DNA of 64,000 bases from OLB23 sp965230965. Lineage in GTDB: Bacteria > Patescibacteriota > Microgenomatia > UBA1406 > HO2-37-13b. Where the stretch lies: the NCBI GenBank assembly GCA_965230965.1, contig OZ246401.1, forward strand, positions 434,001 through 498,000. Reading direction: 5' to 3'. Shown piece by piece: positions 1-7,975 of the stretch (positions are counted from its first letter, which is position 1; each line of letters begins with the position of its first letter). The notes under the pieces were generated by a model that saw nothing but the letters and a program-made list of their open reading frames with translations, did not search any database and was not told the origin of the DNA. Both the position numbers and the translations under genes were made by a program.

Positions 1-17
1 AATTTTTGCGCTTGCAT
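1..17 (-). CDS. Possible 5' end of a gene running off the left edge
   Basis: An ATG followed by four further sense codons (MQAQK) runs off the edge. A TATAAT box on the same strand (36-41) lies 18 bases upstream and a TATAAA lies closer. Only five codons are visible, so the product cannot be named. Confidence 0.25.
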
Positions 18-67
18 AGTTTTATACCTGACCCTATTATACTACGTATGTTGACCGTATTATTGTT

Positions 68-1309
68 TCAAAGTCTCTCCAACAAATACAGATTGTAGTC
101 GTCATTCATTTTCCATGTCCTCACAACTTTTGAAGGCGTAAAATTTGCAACCTCGTACGCAGCATTTTTTAGATAGGTATCATCAGGATAGGTCACATAT
201 AAATATTTATTGTGATAGTAATCATCGTAATCAAGTGCGATGTTGTCGCGTTTCAAAAAATACTTTGGCACATTGCCCGTTGCATCATAAAACTCAAACA
301 CATTTACATCTTCGTACGTTGTTAAGTTTTCTTTAATAATGCGATACACCTCTTGATCATTTTCATATGTCCATCCTTTTGGATAGCTTCTCTCACGCGC
401 ACCTGTTGTAATGTAAGGAATTGCAAAAAATAAAAGTATGATAAAGATTCCGATTGCTATTTTTGTGTTTAATTTCTCTTTAAGCAAGCCAAGCATTGCT
501 AGAATGCCAAAGAAAACTACACTTAAGAGATAATATGGAGCTATCCAATGCTCCGATACGTTTCTTGGATGATTAGCAAAAATCCATAAGGTTTGAAGAA
601 GATAAAAATTATTGCGCAATTCAAACACAATTAAATTTCCCATGCCGATGCCGAAACCGATGAGATACATCAAAAAATATTTTCGTGAAAGTTTTTTTAC
701 GAGAAAATAATATGCACCTAATCCAAACCAAGCAAAGATAAAAAGGTAGTGCAATTGAAAACATAAGCCATTTATTATTGAAAATAATAAAAAGACTTTT
801 GGCGATTTTTTTTCTTTAAACAAACCCATTAAATATACCTGCAAAGGAAAAAGGCTCATCATATAGTACGGATTCCACATCTGCGAGGTGCTTTCGATAA
901 AGTATGGTAAAAGCGTATAGAGCACCATCATGATTATTGCAGCTTGCTGATTGATAAGTTTTTTTGTTCCAATGTAAAGCGGCAAAATCATTAATGCACA
1001 AAATAGCATGAATGCATATGTCGATAGGAAAGGGTCAAACTTCCCTATCAGGAGAAAAACGAGATCCATTGCATAAGAAAAACCACCAAAAAATACCTGG
1101 CGACCTTCGACCATAAATGACATATGCGGTCCAATCAGCGTGATGGATTTTGTTTTCCATAATTCAAGAACCTTTGTTGCAGCAGCTACCTGATCGTAGA
1201 CAAAGTTAAAGCGATTTTCGAAGTATACCGATCGAGTAAAAATAAAAAGTAGAATGAAAAAAATCGGCAGAAGCCAATGATTAATTTTCTTAGATACTAC
1301 TTTGCTCAT
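68..1309 (-). CDS. Polytopic membrane protein, GT-C glycosyltransferase-like
   Basis: A 413-residue protein with about nine to ten hydrophobic membrane segments and a soluble C-terminal domain of about 100 residues. The first extracytoplasmic loop contains YDQ near residue 38, where GT-C enzymes (PMT/ArnT type) carry their catalytic acidic residue, and the long loops between early helices fit that fold. If this is right, it would transfer a sugar from a polyprenyl-phosphate donor to a surface acceptor. The start is well supported: a TATAAT box ends eight bases before the ATG, predicting a nearly leaderless mRNA. It is divergent from the next gene, with the two -10 boxes close together. The family assignment is inference; the membrane nature is clear. 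Confidence 0.6.
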   Translation of the reverse strand: MSKVVSKKINHWLLPIFFILLFIFTRSVYFENRFNFVYDQVAAATKVLELWKTKSITLIGPHMSFMVEGRQVFFGGFSYAMDLVFLLIGKFDPFLSTYAFMLFCALMILPLYIGTKKLINQQAAIIMMVLYTLLPYFIESTSQMWNPYYMMSLFPLQVYLMGLFKEKKSPKVFLLFSIINGLCFQLHYLFIFAWFGLGAYYFLVKKLSRKYFLMYLIGFGIGMGNLIVFELRNNFYLLQTLWIFANHPRNVSEHWIAPYYLLSVVFFGILAMLGLLKEKLNTKIAIGIFIILLFFAIPYITTGARERSYPKGWTYENDQEVYRIIKENLTTYEDVNVFEFYDATGNVPKYFLKRDNIALDYDDYYHNKYLYVTYPDDTYLKNAAYEVANFTPSKVVRTWKMNDDYNLYLLERL

Positions 1310-1354
1310 TTTAGCTCATTATACTAAACATTGAAAAAGGATTATAATAAAGGT

Positions 1355-1813
1355 ATGGCTGCAAAGCGAATTTCGACCTTGTTCTTAAAAGGTGTTATCG
1401 TCCTTGTAGGCATCACTGTGTTTGGTTGGCTCATCATATTTCCCCAACTTGAAGGAAGGGCCGCAAACTTAGATCTTATAAGTATTTATAATGATCCGTT
1501 TATTATCTACATATATATAGCTTTTATTCCCTTTTTTATGTCGCTGTACCAAGCACTTAAGCTTTTGGGCCAGTTCGACAAGAATAAAATTTCTAGTACT
1601 TCAATAAAGACCATAGAAAACATAAAGAAATATATGCTCATGTTTATTGGGCTTATTGCTCTGACGGTCCTTTACATATCCATGTTATCGAGACAAACGC
1701 AGGATGATGGGGCGGGCGCTATGATGTTGGGAATGATAATAATTCTTGGTTCTGGAGTAGTTGTGGCCGTCGCAGATATTGTTGGCAAAGAACTTAAGAA
1801 GAGGGTTGTGTAA
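1355..1813 (+). CDS. DUF2975-like four-helix membrane protein
   Basis: A 152-residue protein with four hydrophobic segments (about residues 10-30, 50-70, 95-115 and 125-145) and a charged cytoplasmic stretch between helices 2 and 3, resembling the DUF2975 family, whose function is unknown. An earlier in-frame TTG at 1331 is unlikely to be the start, because a perfect TATAAT box (1343-1348) lies inside that extension and ends six bases before the ATG chosen here, so the transcript should begin at or next to the ATG. DUF2975 proteins are often paired with a small XRE-type regulator, but none is present here. Confidence 0.6.
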   Translation: MAAKRISTLFLKGVIVLVGITVFGWLIIFPQLEGRAANLDLISIYNDPFIIYIYIAFIPFFMSLYQALKLLGQFDKNKISSTSIKTIENIKKYMLMFIGLIALTVLYISMLSRQTQDDGAGAMMLGMIIILGSGVVVAVADIVGKELKKRVV

Positions 1814-1861
1814 TTTCAATTAGCTAATCACTAATAACTCATTCAAGCGACTTCTTATATC

Positions 1862-2266
1862 TTACTTATTAAGTGAAGTTATCGTAATCTGCAACACTGT
1901 TGCGAATGATACCCAAAGTAAGTAAGGAATTTGAATATAGGTAACCCAACGCAGATGAGGATAGATTGCAACCATAGACCAAATAATTGTAATCAGCACA
2001 AGCACAATATCAACACTTGCTAGATAGTTGTTTTTAAGACCGAACTGAATCGGAGTAAATGCAGCGTTGAAAATGAGATTAAGAGCAAAAGGCAAGAGGA
2101 CAACTAATGGAATTTTCTTCTGCAGTGCCATTAAAAATACCTTTCCGAACGAGATAAAAATAAGAGCATAGAGGATTGTCCAGACTGGACCAAACAGAAA
2201 AGAAGGTGGTGCCCAAGAGGGTTTAATTAACTGTTGGTACCAATTATATGTTGTATTCGTATTCAT
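1862..2266 (-). CDS. TspO/MBR family membrane protein
   Basis: About 134 residues with five hydrophobic segments. It shows the family signature: an aromatic N-terminus followed by KPSWAPP, then LFGPVWTILY, then LNLIFNAAFTPIQFGL and DI in the third and fourth helices. TspO proteins bind tetrapyrroles and are implicated in porphyrin transport or breakdown and in stress signalling; which applies here is unknown. I chose the ATG at 2266; a TTG 15 codons upstream, four bases from the preceding helicase gene's stop, is the alternative. The tight spacing suggests co-transcription with that helicase gene. Confidence 0.85.
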   Translation of the reverse strand: MNTNTTYNWYQQLIKPSWAPPSFLFGPVWTILYALIFISFGKVFLMALQKKIPLVVLLPFALNLIFNAAFTPIQFGLKNNYLASVDIVLVLITIIWSMVAIYPHLRWVTYIQIPYLLWVSFATVLQITITSLNK

Positions 2267-2314
2267 GTTTTTTTGCTGGGGTTGGTGGACAATATCGTAA
2301 CTTACTACCAAAGC

Positions 2315-4000
2315 TTATCTTACTAATCTGCTCTTGTATCGTTTAAGTGCAGACTCATAAGCCTTGACTTCATTATCTGATAGACTATCTTTTATCAAAC
2401 TAAAGACTTTAATTGCATGATTAACTTTTTCTTTTGATTTCTTTGTTCCCGTTGCATACCTTTCTGCATTTTGAATAAAAAATTTCAGCTTATTAATATC
2501 TGATTTTGCTACACTTGTTTGCTTCTGCTCAGTTGCCTTACTCCGACTATCCTTTTGAGCTGGAGCAGGAACTTTTTTTACAGAATCAGGCATCATAAAG
2601 CTCTTTACTACCTCATCTATAAGAACATCGTCTGGTAGTATAGGGGATTCAAATGAAAGACCGTTGAGGGAAGTCACTCTACTCAAGGCAACATAAGCTT
2701 GACCAGGAGCAAAAGTTCCTGAACCAAAGTCTATATGAACATTGTCATAAGTTTTGCCTTGTGACTTGTGAATTGTAACTGCCCAAGCCAACTTAATTGG
2801 GAGTTGTACAAATTTCCCTACTACAACTGGTTCGATCTTCTTCGTTTCCTCATCATACTCAAACTGGATATTTTCCCAAATATTAGGCTCGACATCCTCA
2901 TATGTCCCATCTTCAAACTTTACTTTGACTGACGACTTTCCTAGACCAATTATTAAACCAACATCACCATTTACCCAACGCCCATCCTTGTCATTGTTTA
3001 ATAACATTATCCGAGCTCCCTCCTTGAGGCCTAGCTCAATCGCTGTTGGGGCAGCTTTTTCAGAAAAGTTACCAGATACCTGTGCGGTGTAAACCATAAC
3101 TTCTGATTGAATCTTATCTAGTTGCGACTGGTTTATCATTTGTGCCATTTTGTTTGTTGTTACTAGCTTTATTGATGAATCAGTTGGCTTGTTAGATCCA
3201 GTCAAGCTGTTCAGTTGGCTAATATGACTTTCGCTTTGATCACCAGTTCTAATCGCATTCAGGATGTCAATAAACACATTATCACTCTGACGATAGACTT
3301 TCGTCAGTTCCCGAGTAGTAAAGTTGCCTGTTTTATAGCTTATTGCATTGAAGAAATGTGGAGCACCATAAGTCCTTTGAATGAACTTTTCTTCAGTAGC
3401 TGTTACAACGGGTGGGAGCTGATAAGGATCCCCTATAGCTATCACTTGCACACCTCCAAATGGCAACTTGCTGCGACGATTTATTTGTAAAGATTTGTCA
3501 ATACAATCAAGCAAGTCTGCTCTAACCATAGATATTTCATCAATAATTAGGGTTTCAAGACTTCGCAATACTTTTAGCTTTTCGTAGCTCACAAATCGAA
3601 CTGATCCCAATGTAACTCCAACTCTAAATCCGAAAAACGAATGGATGGTTTGCCCTTGAACATTGATAGCTGCAATCCCTGTTGGGGCAACTACGGCGTG
3701 GCTCTTACTTGTTGTAGCACGAAAATGCCTGAGGAGTGTTGATTTACCTGTCCCAGCTTTCCCTGTTAAGAAAATATTTTGCTGGGTACTATCCATTAGA
3801 TCTAATATGTTCTTTATTTCAGGGGTTATTTCAAAATTTTCAGGTTTTTCAACTGTAAGAAATTTTCTGGACTTTCTACGTTGCAATGATTCGGTTTTCC
3901 TTTCACCCGACTCATCAGAATAAGTGATTCTTTTTGAATTTCTATTACTTAGAAAGCCATAAATGATTACTCCAGCGATAATCAATATGTATAGTTCCAT
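2315..4000 (-). CDS. Pif1-like superfamily 1B helicase with an N-terminal membrane segment
   Basis: A 561-residue helicase of the Pif1/RecD-like group. Walker A (GKAGTGKST, residues 80-88), Walker B (IIDE near 152-155), motif III (GDPYQLPPV, 190-198), a HKSQGKTYDNV motif near 405 and an arginine motif VI (YVALSRV near 437) are all intact, so it should be an active ATP-dependent 5'-3' DNA helicase. Oddly, the first 17 residues are strongly hydrophobic (LYILIIAGVIIYGFL) and look like a membrane anchor. The C-terminal 100 residues are Lys/Ser-rich followed by a small helical domain. A TACAAT box ends six bases before the ATG. Together with the unknown gene upstream and the recombinase stump it may be cargo of a decayed element. 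Confidence 0.85.
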   Translation of the reverse strand: MELYILIIAGVIIYGFLSNRNSKRITYSDESGERKTESLQRRKSRKFLTVEKPENFEITPEIKNILDLMDSTQQNIFLTGKAGTGKSTLLRHFRATTSKSHAVVAPTGIAAINVQGQTIHSFFGFRVGVTLGSVRFVSYEKLKVLRSLETLIIDEISMVRADLLDCIDKSLQINRRSKLPFGGVQVIAIGDPYQLPPVVTATEEKFIQRTYGAPHFFNAISYKTGNFTTRELTKVYRQSDNVFIDILNAIRTGDQSESHISQLNSLTGSNKPTDSSIKLVTTNKMAQMINQSQLDKIQSEVMVYTAQVSGNFSEKAAPTAIELGLKEGARIMLLNNDKDGRWVNGDVGLIIGLGKSSVKVKFEDGTYEDVEPNIWENIQFEYDEETKKIEPVVVGKFVQLPIKLAWAVTIHKSQGKTYDNVHIDFGSGTFAPGQAYVALSRVTSLNGLSFESPILPDDVLIDEVVKSFMMPDSVKKVPAPAQKDSRSKATEQKQTSVAKSDINKLKFFIQNAERYATGTKKSKEKVNHAIKVFSLIKDSLSDNEVKAYESALKRYKSRLVR

Positions 4001-4053
4001 AAGAACATTGTACAGGACGAAGTTTGAAGTGTAGGCAGCTTCGCCTTTCTTAA

Positions 4054-4857
4054 CTATTTAGCTCTTGATAGCTGAAATAGATCGTTAGATTCTTGGTTAA
4101 AACACGTTGCGATTAAAGCTTTAACCTTTTTCAACTCATAGTCAACATCAGTGTAAAATAGTCGTAAACCAAATGCATTCTGCGTCATGTCCTTGTGCGA
4201 GCTAATAACTTGAGGAAAAATCAAATACTTATTCAAATTACCTATCGGATCAGCCACTACTTTCTTATTATGAATACAAAAATCAATACTCAGATTTTTT
4301 CCTTTAGGGACAATACTATCATCAATAATTAAATATGCCTCTTCATTAGCACCAGAGTTATAAGCTTTATGCCCCTTCTTGTTTATCACTGTATAATACT
4401 TCCTCTTGGAAATTGCATCAGGTAGGCCTTTACCTATAAATGTAAACACACTTCGAAAGTTAACAGTTGGAAAGATAATTTGTGAAAAGGCAATTGTTTG
4501 ACCAGTGGAAATATCATGCAATGATGAAGCTAGCTTATCAGCAATGACTCTTTCCTTCAGTCTACCTGCTTCATTGTAGCCGCTTACATGTACTCTTCCT
4601 GAAGGGTGCCAAGATAAATGGGGATCGTAAACCTTGTATCGTTGCTGTTTCAACTCAATTGTTACAGTACCTTGAATTTCATTCTGTGAATGCTTGGCAG
4701 TAACTTCCCAAGAATTGTTGATGTTATCGTCAAACCAGATATACATTGATTCATCAATTCCATACTCTAGCCAACAAAGCATGTAATACCTGTGCTTAAT
4801 TCTATATAGGATGTATGTTCGAGGCAAATCGGTTTTTCTTTGCCTAAAAGTATGCAT
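4054..4857 (-). CDS. Hypothetical protein, possible mobile-element cargo
   Basis: A 267-residue protein that I do not recognise. It has no signal peptide or membrane segment. The N-terminus is rich in basic and aromatic residues, and the middle alternates hydrophobic and polar residues as in a beta-rich fold. Two isolated Cys (one near residue 29 and one near 195) do not form a metal motif. A TATAAT box ends nine bases before the ATG, so it has its own promoter and a very short leader. It lies between the Pif1-like helicase and a recombinase remnant next to tRNA-Gln, which suggests acquisition with an integrated element. Confidence 0.55.
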   Translation of the reverse strand: MHTFRQRKTDLPRTYILYRIKHRYYMLCWLEYGIDESMYIWFDDNINNSWEVTAKHSQNEIQGTVTIELKQQRYKVYDPHLSWHPSGRVHVSGYNEAGRLKERVIADKLASSLHDISTGQTIAFSQIIFPTVNFRSVFTFIGKGLPDAISKRKYYTVINKKGHKAYNSGANEEAYLIIDDSIVPKGKNLSIDFCIHNKKVVADPIGNLNKYLIFPQVISSHKDMTQNAFGLRLFYTDVDYELKKVKALIATCFNQESNDLFQLSRAK

Positions 4858-4882
4858 AGGACCTTGATTATATCAAAGCTAA

Positions 4883-5080
4883 TGGACTCGGCTAGAAAGG
4901 AAAGATGTCCTTGATACAGCTTATGAAGCTCGAACAATTATTGAAAGTGACAACTTTGATGCTAAGAGGCGATTAATTCAAACAATAGGTAAGAACCTTT
5001 TCTTGAAAAATGGAAAGATCGATATGACAATCCAAGAACCATATCATCTACTATTGAAACCTGATGCTCGTACTAACGTG
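4883..5080 (+). pseudogene. C-terminal remnant of a site-specific (serine) recombinase
   Basis: On the plus strand this stretch reads without interruption as a recombinase tail: LERKDVLDTAYEARTIIES, then FDAKRRLIQTIGKNLFLKNG, then KIDMTIQEPYHLLLK. The pattern of an acidic or aromatic helix, KR-x-LIQTIG, N-L-x-LKNGK and a final beta strand with a pro-aromatic turn is that of the C-terminus of large serine recombinases. There is an in-frame stop at 4880-4882 and no start, so the catalytic and zinc domains are gone. The frame runs into the antisense of tRNA-Gln before meeting a stop at 5138. I infer a decayed integrase next to its tRNA target. The family assignment is from memory of the motif. 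Confidence 0.6.
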
Positions 5081-5151
5081 CTGGGGGACAGGGATTCGAA
5101 CCCCGATACACAGCTCCAAAGGCTGTTGTCCTACCATTGAACGATCCCCCA
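5081..5151 (-). tRNA. tRNA-Gln (anticodon UUG)
   Basis: A complete cloverleaf of 71 nucleotides on the minus strand. The acceptor stem TGGGGGA pairs with TCCCCCA, the anticodon stem ACAGC pairs with GCTGT around loop CTTTGGA (anticodon UUG), and the T arm has TTCGAAT. The discriminator base is G, and the following bases are CAC, so the 3' CCA is not encoded and must be added by the CCA-adding enzyme. A recombinase remnant abuts its 3' end, the usual side of integration into tRNA genes. Confidence 0.96.
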
Positions 5152-5199
5152 AGTATGACTATTATACCAATCCAAAGTTAATTTGGTACAATATCCTTA

Positions 5200-6066
5200 A
5201 TGAAAGCAGGGACAGTAGCGCTCATTGGCCGACCTAATGTAGGCAAATCAACACTCGTCAACAATCTCATTGGGCAAAAAGTTGCAATCACATCGCCCAA
5301 ACCACAGACCACACGTTTTCCGATCCAAGGTTTGTATGAAGATGAACGCGGACAGATTGTATTTGTTGATACACCAGGTATTTTTCGAAAAGCCACCGAT
5401 GCGCTCTCAAAAAAAATAAATCAAAAGTTTATGGAGCCGTTCGAGAATAATATCGATGCGGTTCTCTATGTTATTGATCCAACAAGAAATCGTGATTATG
5501 AAGAATCACGTGTATTAGGTATTGTGCGAAAGTTCAATATGCCGAAAATCTTAGTCATAAATAAAATGGATGTTGAAGAACCGGAATTTCTTCCGCTTTA
5601 CAAATTCCTTGAAGATGAATTTGATGTTGTTATAAAAGTTTCCGCACTTGAGAAAATACATTTGAAGAAATTGCTCGATGCGGTTTTTGAAAAAATGCCA
5701 GAAAGGGATACTCCTCTCGTGAAGACTGATGAATATGTGTATCCCGCACTAAATATTGATAGCAAAATTTTTCTCGCAGAATTAATTCGTGAAAAGGTTT
5801 TCCTTAGAACGAGAAAGGAAGTTCCTTATACAACAACTGTAGTGATTGATGATGTTGCTGACCGTGAAAACGGCATGCTATACGTAAAAGCCCGCATTTT
5901 AACAACGACGGATAAATACAAAAAGATGCTTATTGGTGAAGGTGGGAGAAGAATTAAAGAAATTGGATCAATGTCGCGCAAAGAACTTGAAACAGCAACG
6001 AATAGAAAAGTTTTTCTTGATTTGCAAGTCGAATCAGACAAACACTGGATTACAAACTTTTCGTAA
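5200..6066 (+). CDS. era: GTPase Era
   Basis: A 288-residue GTPase that binds 16S rRNA and assists small-subunit assembly. G1 is GRPNVGKST (residues 11-19), G2 has the TT pair of KPQTTRF, G3 is DTPG (near 60), G4 is NKMD (near 126) and G5 lies in KVSALEK. The C-terminal third is a type II KH domain with the loop GEGGRRIKEIG. Length is normal for the family. A TACAAT box ends seven bases before the ATG, so the mRNA should be leaderless. The purF start codon follows four bases after the stop, suggesting one transcript. Confidence 0.97.
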   Translation: MKAGTVALIGRPNVGKSTLVNNLIGQKVAITSPKPQTTRFPIQGLYEDERGQIVFVDTPGIFRKATDALSKKINQKFMEPFENNIDAVLYVIDPTRNRDYEESRVLGIVRKFNMPKILVINKMDVEEPEFLPLYKFLEDEFDVVIKVSALEKIHLKKLLDAVFEKMPERDTPLVKTDEYVYPALNIDSKIFLAELIREKVFLRTRKEVPYTTTVVIDDVADRENGMLYVKARILTTTDKYKKMLIGEGGRRIKEIGSMSRKELETATNRKVFLDLQVESDKHWITNFS

Positions 6067-6069
6067 TGT

Positions 6070-7569
6070 ATGGCTTTCGCCGAGAGAGAAATCGCGGCTT
6101 TAAATAATCCGGAAGACGGACTTCGACATAACTGTGGCATTGCCGCATTCTATTTTCACGAAACTGGACCTCTCTCTGATCTTATTTTCCCATTAACTGC
6201 ACTTAATCATCGTGGTGAGGAAGGTGTTGGTGTCGTTGGTTTTCTTCCAGATGGAACAATGACTTCGTATCGCAATGAGGGCATTGTTCGGGATAATGTT
6301 GGTGGCATCACCACAGCAGATGCAGATGTGAAAATTGCATTAGGACATGATCGTTATTCAACGTCTGGCGGCATGTATGCGTGGCAACCATTTTGTGATG
6401 AAAGAGATCGTGTTGCCACAGCTCATAATGGAAATATAACAAACCCGCTCGGGTTATTAGATGAAATGCCACCAGAGGATCGAGCGATTTTAGTTTCAGA
6501 TACGCACGTACTTCATAAAGCGCTCAATGCATTTGATGACCAAACTATTGAGGAGCGCCTGCAAGCTGTATTGCCAAAAGCTGAGGGGGCGTTCAGCTTA
6601 ACAATCGCTGATCGTACAAATAATTCACTGTATCTTGTCCGCGATCCATGGGGATTCCGTCCCCTGCATTATGCGCCAATGAAAGATGGTCAAGGATTTA
6701 TGGCAGCATCGGAGTCTGTGGCATTTGCACAATTCGTTGATGATGCGGACACTATTGTAGAAGTTCAGCCAGGGCAATGCTTGCGCATTGATGAAAATGG
6801 TATAACAGAAGTTCCAATCGATTTTCCCGATGTTCAATCAGCGCGCTGCATTTTTGAATTAGTATATTTGGGAAGCCCGGCAAGCGAAATATTTGGTGCT
6901 GAGGTACATCAATTTAGAAAAGAGTGCGGTAGCTCACTGGCTGATGCCGATATTGAACAAGGTTTTATTCCAGATGTGATTGTACCTGTAAGAGATTCTG
7001 GAGCTGCTGCTGCAAATGGATATTCAGAAAAAATAATGCAGCATTTAATTAGTGAAGGGCACGATGCAACTGGGGTTACGCAGCACATGCCACAAGAAGG
7101 TTTGCTTCGTAATAATTATGTTCGCCGCACATTTATTTTGCCAGATGGGCGCGGCGATGCTGTTGCAGAAAAGTTTACTCCAGTACCTGGAATTGTTCGT
7201 GGAAAAAAAGTTGTCCTTGTTGATGATTCCGTTGTTAGAGGAAATACAATGACAAGGCTTGTACAAATGATGCGCAAAGCAGGAGCAGCAGAAGTGCATA
7301 TTCGCAGTGCTTCGCCCCAAATCAAACACGGCTGCTTCTATGGTGTCGATTTTAGTGGATCTGAATCAGAGCTTGTTGCAGTAGGACGAACTGTAGCTGA
7401 CATTGCAGCTTTTGTTGGAGCCGATTCGATTGGCTATGTCGATCAGAAAGAAATGATAGATATCGCTTCTCGTCTCAGTGGAAGAAAGAATGGATTTTGT
7501 ACTGCATGCTTTGATGGTGACTATCCTGTTCCTGTTGATCCACAACTACTGCTCTCAAAGGCTTGTTAA
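6070..7569 (+). CDS. purF: Amidophosphoribosyltransferase
   Basis: First committed enzyme of purine synthesis (PRPP plus glutamine to phosphoribosylamine), 499 residues. The N-terminal nucleophile glutaminase domain begins at Cys22 after a short propeptide (HNCGIAAF) and contains NHRGEEGVG. The phosphoribosyltransferase domain carries the PRPP loop VVLVDDSVVRGNT. Cys260, Cys422, Cys477 and Cys480 sit where the Bacillus-type enzyme binds its [4Fe-4S] cluster (the last two in FCTACF), so this is the oxygen-sensitive clustered form with a cleaved propeptide. No other purine gene is in the window. Many CPR genomes have incomplete purine pathways, so the physiological role is not certain. Confidence 0.96.
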   Translation: MAFAEREIAALNNPEDGLRHNCGIAAFYFHETGPLSDLIFPLTALNHRGEEGVGVVGFLPDGTMTSYRNEGIVRDNVGGITTADADVKIALGHDRYSTSGGMYAWQPFCDERDRVATAHNGNITNPLGLLDEMPPEDRAILVSDTHVLHKALNAFDDQTIEERLQAVLPKAEGAFSLTIADRTNNSLYLVRDPWGFRPLHYAPMKDGQGFMAASESVAFAQFVDDADTIVEVQPGQCLRIDENGITEVPIDFPDVQSARCIFELVYLGSPASEIFGAEVHQFRKECGSSLADADIEQGFIPDVIVPVRDSGAAAANGYSEKIMQHLISEGHDATGVTQHMPQEGLLRNNYVRRTFILPDGRGDAVAEKFTPVPGIVRGKKVVLVDDSVVRGNTMTRLVQMMRKAGAAEVHIRSASPQIKHGCFYGVDFSGSESELVAVGRTVADIAAFVGADSIGYVDQKEMIDIASRLSGRKNGFCTACFDGDYPVPVDPQLLLSKAC

Positions 7570-7694
7570 ATCGACTTTCGAAATAACTTTTTTCTTCTCA
7601 CGCTTAATCGAGTTTTGCCTAATTTTGAATCGAAATAGACAATCGCTGCTAAAACATTAGCAATAATAAAAACAAATGCATAACTAATAATCAT
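7566..7694 (-). CDS. Possible 42-residue membrane microprotein
   Basis: A short frame with an N-terminal hydrophobic segment (about residues 3-20) followed by a strongly basic tail (KTRLSVRRKKLFRKSI), typical of a small inner-membrane protein with positive-inside topology. Its ATG lies 11 bases inside the end of the preceding two-helix protein gene, as in translational coupling, and its stop overlaps that of purF on the other strand. Without homologues it could still be chance. Confidence 0.35.
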   Translation of the reverse strand: MIISYAFVFIIANVLAAIVYFDSKLGKTRLSVRRKKLFRKSI

Positions 7695-7941
7695 GGGATG
7701 AATCTTCATGTTGATTTTGCAAAACTTCTAATACATATCTATCCTGATATGTCTTTTCCACATATAGACACAATATTACAAGATTAACCTCGAGCAATAT
7801 AGCCATTATGATAGTCCCTCTTTCTATATCAGTTACAAAGAAGAGGCCATTTATAATCACTGATCCTGCAATCACTTGAACAAAACCATCGAGCAAATTT
7901 GCGATTCTCTTTATTTGACTTCTAGATAATGAATTCAACAT
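7684..7941 (-). CDS. Hypothetical small two-helix membrane protein
   Basis: An 85-residue protein with a basic amphipathic N-terminus (RSQIKRI), two hydrophobic segments (about 20-40 and 45-62) and an acidic/His tail ending HEDSSHDY. I do not recognise a family. It is convergent with purF and divergent in position from gltX, which it follows on the same strand after a short gap. A GATAGACT sequence lies shortly before the ATG but the promoter is not convincing. Confidence 0.5.
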   Translation of the reverse strand: MLNSLSRSQIKRIANLLDGFVQVIAGSVIINGLFFVTDIERGTIIMAILLEVNLVILCLYVEKTYQDRYVLEVLQNQHEDSSHDY

Positions 7942-7975
7942 AGAAAAAGTCTATCAGACAGAGATTAAATAATTC

